DNA of 64,000 nt, from contig JAFKFL010000009.1 in assembly GCA_017308235.1 (NCBI GenBank), forward strand, positions 124,001-188,000. Direction: 5' to 3'. The stretch comes from Alphaproteobacteria bacterium. GTDB taxonomy: Bacteria; Pseudomonadota; Alphaproteobacteria; Reyranellales; Reyranellaceae. The translations under genes and the position numbers were made by a program. Of the stretch, positions 60,316-64,000 are shown in pieces (the stretch's first letter is position 1; every line of letters begins with the position of its first letter). The notes under the pieces were generated by a model, which did no database searches, had not been told where the DNA came from, and saw only the letters and a list, made by a program, of their open reading frames with translations.

Positions 60316-61218
60316 CTACTCCTTCACCGCGCCCGTCAGCGACGACACGTAGTAGTCGACGAAGAAGGAATAGAAGATCGCGACCGGCAGCGAACCGAGC
60401 AGCGAGCCCGCCATCAGCGCACCCCACTGATAGACGTCGCCCGACACCAGTTCGGTCAGGATCGCGACCGGCACGGTCTTCTTCTCGCTGCTCTGGATGA
60501 AGGCCAGCGCATAGATGAATTCGTTCCACGAGAGTGTGAAAGAGAAGATGCCGGCCGAGATCAACCCCGGGATGGCGAGCGGCAACGTGATGCGCCGCAG
60601 GATCTGTAGGCGCGTCGCGCCATCGATCAGCGCACACTCCTCGAGCTCATAAGGAATCGACTTGAAGTAGCCGATCAGCAACCAGGTGCAGAACGGCACC
60701 AGGAAGGTCGGATAGGTGAGGATCAGGGCGAACGGCGTATCGAACAGGCCGAGCTGGTAGACCGTGGTCGCGAGCGGAATGAACAGGATCGACGGCGGCA
60801 CGAGGTAGGCGAGATAGATGGCGAGCCCGACATACTGGCTGCCCCTGAACCGCAGGCGCTGGATCGCGTAGGCCGCGAGCACGCTCGCGAACAGCGACAC
60901 AACGGTCGCGGCAAGCGAGATGCCCATCGTCGTTGTCAGCCAGCGGGGATAGGCGGTCTCGAACAGCAGGTGCTTGATGTGCTGCAGCGTTGGGCTGCTG
61001 ACCAGGAACGGATTGTAGTGCTTGTAGTCGTAGAGCTCACTGTCCGGTTTGAAGGCCGTGATCGCCATCCAATAGAAGGGAAACAGGAGGATGATCACGA
61101 AACAGGCAAGCGGTAGGTAAATTGTCACCATCCGCCGGGCGCGGCTGTCCCAGGCGAGCTGCTCGGGCGTGGCGCTTGCGGTGTTGGTCGAACCGCCGCC
61201 GGCCGGAACGTCAGTCAT
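60316..61218 (-). CDS. MalG-type sugar ABC permease
   Basis: 300-aa inner-membrane permease with six predicted helices. The EAA loop 'LEECALIDGATRLQILRRIT' precedes 'LPLAIPGLISAGIFSF', diagnostic of the carbohydrate (CUT1) MalG group. The N-terminus has a cytoplasmic 'ATPEQLAWDSRARRM' extension. Its start overlaps the partner permease end by 8 bp. Last of the sugar operon ATPase, binding protein, MalF, MalG. Sugar identity is not readable. Confidence 0.94.
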   Translation of the reverse strand: MTDVPAGGGSTNTASATPEQLAWDSRARRMVTIYLPLACFVIILLFPFYWMAITAFKPDSELYDYKHYNPFLVSSPTLQHIKHLLFETAYPRWLTTTMGISLAATVVSLFASVLAAYAIQRLRFRGSQYVGLAIYLAYLVPPSILFIPLATTVYQLGLFDTPFALILTYPTFLVPFCTWLLIGYFKSIPYELEECALIDGATRLQILRRITLPLAIPGLISAGIFSFTLSWNEFIYALAFIQSSEKKTVPVAILTELVSGDVYQWGALMAGSLLGSLPVAIFYSFFVDYYVSSLTGAVKE

Positions 61219-62170
61219 TGGCTTCCCCCTGCTGCCACTTGCGGCGCGCCAGGGCGAAGTAGCTGAATAGCGTGGCGAAGATCAGGAACGGGATCATCGA
61301 TACGGCGATCGCCGAACCCTCGCCCAGTTCGCCGCCCGAGATGCCGCGCTGGAAGGCGAGCGTCGCCATCAAATGCGTCGAATTGATCGGACCACCGCGC
61401 GTGATCGCATAGACGAGCTGAAAATCGGTGAAAGTAAAGATGATCGAGAAGGTCATCACGATCGCGAGAATCGGCAGCAACAGCGGGAAGGTGATGTAGC
61501 GGAAGCGCTGCCAGGCGGTCGAACCATCGAGCAGCGCTGCTTCGTAGAGCGAAGGCGAGATTGTCTGCAACCCGGCCAAAAGCGAAATCGCCACGAACGG
61601 GATTCCGCGCCAGATGTTGGCTGCAACCAGCGACCAGCGTGCGGGCCAGGTCGTGCTGAGGAAGTCGAAGTACTTCGTCCTAAGATGCAGCACGTCGACC
61701 GCGAGATACGACAGGATCGAGAATTGCGGATCGTAGATCCACCAGAAGGCGATCGCCGACAACACGGTCGGTACGATCCAGGGCAGCAGGATGATGGCGC
61801 GCAGCAGGCTCTTGAACGGCAGGTGGTTGTTGAGCAGCAGCGCGAGCCAGAGGCCAAGGCCGAATTTCCCGAACGTCGCGACAGCGGTGTAGAAGACGCT
61901 GAAGAACACCGCGCTCCAGAACTGCGGGTCCGTCATCAAGTATTCGAAGTTCTCGAACCCGATCCATTCGCCAGTGCGGCCAATCTTGGTGTCGGTGAAC
62001 GCGAGCCATATGCCGAGACCAAGCGGATAAGTGAGGAATACGAGCAACAGTCCGCAGGCCGGCAAAAGACAGGCGAAGACGAGGAACGGCTTGTGGTCGA
62101 ACAACCGCGCCAACCAGCTTGGCTGCGGCCGCACGCGCGTCCAATCGGTCATCGTGGCGACGGTCATCAT
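61211..62170 (-). CDS. MalF-type sugar ABC permease
   Basis: 319-aa CUT1 permease. Landmarks: 'YPLGLGIWLAFTDTKIGRTG', 'LWLALLLNNHLPFKSLLRAI', 'LLPWIVPTVLSAIAFWWIYD' and the EAA loop 'LYEAALLDGSTAWQRFRYIT'. Six helices. Starts at 62170 or 62167 (two ATGs); GGAGGA lies immediately upstream, favouring the second. Forms the channel with the MalG-type protein. Confidence 0.94.
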   Translation of the reverse strand: MMTVATMTDWTRVRPQPSWLARLFDHKPFLVFACLLPACGLLLVFLTYPLGLGIWLAFTDTKIGRTGEWIGFENFEYLMTDPQFWSAVFFSVFYTAVATFGKFGLGLWLALLLNNHLPFKSLLRAIILLPWIVPTVLSAIAFWWIYDPQFSILSYLAVDVLHLRTKYFDFLSTTWPARWSLVAANIWRGIPFVAISLLAGLQTISPSLYEAALLDGSTAWQRFRYITFPLLLPILAIVMTFSIIFTFTDFQLVYAITRGGPINSTHLMATLAFQRGISGGELGEGSAIAVSMIPFLIFATLFSYFALARRKWQQGEAND

Positions 62171-62227
62171 TCCTCCGAATGGAGAGAGACGGCGCGGCAG
62201 CCCAACCGCCGCGCCACCCCCAACTGA

Positions 62228-63556
62228 TCAACGGTAGTAACGCTTGGTCCGGCGCTCGGCCTCCTTCACTGCCGCCTCGGGCGTTGCCTGGCCCGACGCG
62301 ACCGACGCGAACATCTGCACCAGCACGTAGTCGGCAGCGACGGTGCCGGCGGCCTGCGTGATCGGGCCCTTGTAGCCCGACCAGAAAGCCGCGTTCATCG
62401 TGTTGCGGTAAACAGCGATCTTCGGGTCGCTCTCCCACACCTTGCTCTTGTCGTAGGCCTTGAGCGGATGCGCCCAATAGCCGAGACAGCCGGTCAGCCA
62501 GGGATCGTACTGCTCGGCCTCCATCATGAAGGTGAGATAGGCCTTCGCAGCGTTCTGGTACTTGGAGTGCTTGAACAGCATGGCGTTCAGCACCAGCGCG
62601 GTTTGTGCCGGCTTGCCGACGATACCGCTCATCAACGGTGCATGATAGGTGTCGTCCGCGATCGGCTTGGTCTTGGGATCGTTCTTCAGCGAGAAGTAGA
62701 GCGACACGCCATTGGCGGTCAGGAATAGCTCGCCGGCGGAATAGGCGCGGTTGTTGCTGACGTCGTTCCAGGACAGCGTACCCGACACGAAGGTCGGATA
62801 GAGCTCCTTGAGATAGTTCAGCGCGTTCAGCGTCTCCTTGCTGTTGATCGCCACCTTGCCGCTCTCGTCGACGAGATAGGCGCCGTGACTCCACAGTAGC
62901 CAGTTGGCGAAACCGTTGGCGTCGCCAACCGCATTTCCGAGAGAGAAGCCCGCAGGCTTGTTGACCTTCTTCAGCCCCTGGCAAAGTTTCAAGAAATTGG
63001 CGTGGTCGTTGGGAATTTCATCGAAGCCGGCTTCCGTGACCGCCGACTTGCGATAGACGACCGGGCCGCTCGAACCGCCCATCGGCAGACCGATCCAGTT
63101 GTTGGTGCCGGCCTTCTTGCCGTACTTCTCACCCAGGAACATCCAGCCGCCGTACTTCTTGCTGAGATATTCGGCGATGTCGCTGAGCTCGGAGACCTTG
63201 TCGGAAAAGATATGCGGATCCTCGGCCCAGCCCAGGATGACGTCCGGTCCGGCGCCGGTGTTGGCCGACACAGCTGTCTGCTGACGGATGTCCTCCCAAC
63301 CAACGAAGTCGACCTTCACCTGCACACCCGTCGCCTTGGTGAACTTCTCGGTGTTGGCGCGGAAGATCACTTCGTCCGGCTCGACGAAGCGCGCCGGCCG
63401 CAGCACGCGCAGCGACGCACCATTTTCGGGCGTGAGCTTCGGCGCCGCGACGTCGGCCTTGGGAATATCCTGGCCCATCGCTTGGCGGGCGAGCGCCATC
63501 GCCATAGCCGATGCCCCCAAACCGAGGGCCTCGCGCCGCTTGATAATGAACACCAT
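62228..63556 (-). CDS. Family 1 sugar ABC substrate-binding protein
   Basis: 442 aa. The N-terminus 'FIIKRREALGLGASAMAMAL' has an RRxxL twin-arginine-like signal, so Tat export is likely. SBP_bac_1 landmarks: 'EVIFRANTEKFTKATGVQVK', 'VSANTGAGPDVILGWAEDPH', 'GLPMGGSSGPVVYRKSAV', 'NAVGDANGFANWLLWSHGAY'. Binds a sugar, polyol or related compound. Lies between the ATPase fragment and the permeases of the same operon. Confidence 0.94.
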   Translation of the reverse strand: MVFIIKRREALGLGASAMAMALARQAMGQDIPKADVAAPKLTPENGASLRVLRPARFVEPDEVIFRANTEKFTKATGVQVKVDFVGWEDIRQQTAVSANTGAGPDVILGWAEDPHIFSDKVSELSDIAEYLSKKYGGWMFLGEKYGKKAGTNNWIGLPMGGSSGPVVYRKSAVTEAGFDEIPNDHANFLKLCQGLKKVNKPAGFSLGNAVGDANGFANWLLWSHGAYLVDESGKVAINSKETLNALNYLKELYPTFVSGTLSWNDVSNNRAYSAGELFLTANGVSLYFSLKNDPKTKPIADDTYHAPLMSGIVGKPAQTALVLNAMLFKHSKYQNAAKAYLTFMMEAEQYDPWLTGCLGYWAHPLKAYDKSKVWESDPKIAVYRNTMNAAFWSGYKGPITQAAGTVAADYVLVQMFASVASGQATPEAAVKEAERRTKRYYR

Positions 63557-63583
63557 TTCTTTCGTCTCCTCCTACTCCACTGA

Positions 63584-64000
63584 CTAAAGCCGTTGGCCCG
63601 ATTGCTGATCGAACAGATGGATCAGCGCCGGATCAGGTCGCACGGCCAGGGTTTCGCCCGGTTGCGCAGATACGCGCTCGCGAAAGGCGCCGAGCACGGG
63701 TTGGCCGCCGATTCGCATCGTTACCTGCGTCTCCGAGCCCGTCGGCTCGACGACCTGAACGGTCGCCGGAATGCCGCCACGATCGATGATGAGATGCTCG
63801 GGCCGAATGCCGTAGACGGCCGGCCCGTCCTTGGGTCCGGTGCCATTGACGGGCAGCGGCCAGGCCGTGCCATCGGCCATGCGCAGAGCCCCATCGGAGA
63901 TCGTTCCCTTGATCATGTTCATCGCCGGCGAACCGATGAAGCCCGCCACGAACAGATTGGCCGGGTGATCGTAGAGATCGAGCGGACGGCCGATCTGCTC
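63584..64000 (-). CDS. MalK/UgpC-type ABC ATP-binding protein, C-terminal part
   Basis: 138 residues are visible; the frame is open to the last base, so the gene starts beyond the window. Visible: 'GRPLDLYDHPANLFVAGFIG', then the regulatory/TOBE region 'YGIRPEHLIIDRGGIPATVQ' and 'VEPTGSETQVTMRIGGQP'. This is the MalK-type end of a CUT1 importer. Walker motifs lie outside the window. First gene seen of the sugar operon running leftward to 60316. Confidence 0.92.
   Translation of the reverse strand, partial: EQIGRPLDLYDHPANLFVAGFIGSPAMNMIKGTISDGALRMADGTAWPLPVNGTGPKDGPAVYGIRPEHLIIDRGGIPATVQVVEPTGSETQVTMRIGGQPVLGAFRERVSAQPGETLAVRPDPALIHLFDQQSGQRL

Noticed and set aside
1..64000. CRISPR array, insertion sequences, tRNA or rRNA genes
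   Set aside because: No regularly spaced direct repeats, transposase motifs or cloverleaf/rRNA sequences were recognised.

Overview
The window is high-GC, densely coded DNA with short intergenic gaps, many ATGA/TGATG stop-start overlaps and REP-like palindromes of the kind seen in alphaproteobacteria. The gene content is soil-type catabolic: branched-chain (Liv) ABC importers, hydantoinase/oxoprolinase proteins, enolase-superfamily enzymes, a CoA-transferase, an OprB porin and AsmA. I infer a metabolically versatile alphaproteobacterium in the Bradyrhizobium/Reyranella direction; there is no rRNA, tRNA or housekeeping marker to fix the taxon. I see about 60 protein genes and no insertion sequence, phage gene, CRISPR array, RNA gene or recognisable transcriptional regulator.

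Layout. (1) 1-7372, plus strand: the end of a livM permease, livG, livF, hyuA-like and hyuB-like genes, a luciferase-like monooxygenase (LLM) gene and a GFA-family gene, probably one import-and-attack operon. (2) 5955-20323: twelve LLM flavin oxidoreductase genes on both strands fill about four fifths of this stretch, interleaved with a PhzF-like isomerase, an alpha/beta hydrolase and the GFA protein. Two arms diverge from an 82-bp control region at 11425-11506. A third minus-strand operon, threonine-synthase-like plus two LLMs, converges on the right arm at 18275-18367. (3) 21649-25539: a histone-deacetylase-like amidohydrolase, a gene-poor stretch and a two-barrel porin. (4) 33956-25583, minus strand: an enolase-superfamily gene, three tandem livK-like binding-protein genes, then livH, livM, livG and livF. 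(5) 34052-42064: mixed small-molecule metabolism and redox genes (CoA-transferase, HutD, ModA-like, redoxin, aminomutase, cupin, HAD, DUF3617, DoxX, divergent SDR, DsbA-like). (6) 42075-45724: an FbpABC-type importer, followed by epoxide hydrolase, amidohydrolase and AsmA genes and an orphan oligopeptide-type binding protein. (7) 53045-59543, minus strand: esterase, enolase-superfamily enzyme, then a second FbpABC-type importer. This importer is flanked by a scar copy of the enolase gene's 3' end. (8) 59579-64000: a family-3 binding-protein homologue without a signal peptide and a MalFGK-type sugar importer running off the right edge.

How they may work together (inference): at least five ABC importers and nine binding proteins bring in amino-acid-like, peptide, sugar and organic-acid compounds. 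HyuAB, hydrolases, esterase, enolase-superfamily enzymes and CoA-transferase provide hydrolytic and activation steps, and the twelve LLM enzymes provide flavin-dependent oxidation of diverse small molecules. The LLM cluster is the most striking feature. The second is the enolase-gene scar bordering the ABC cassette at 52995-53041.
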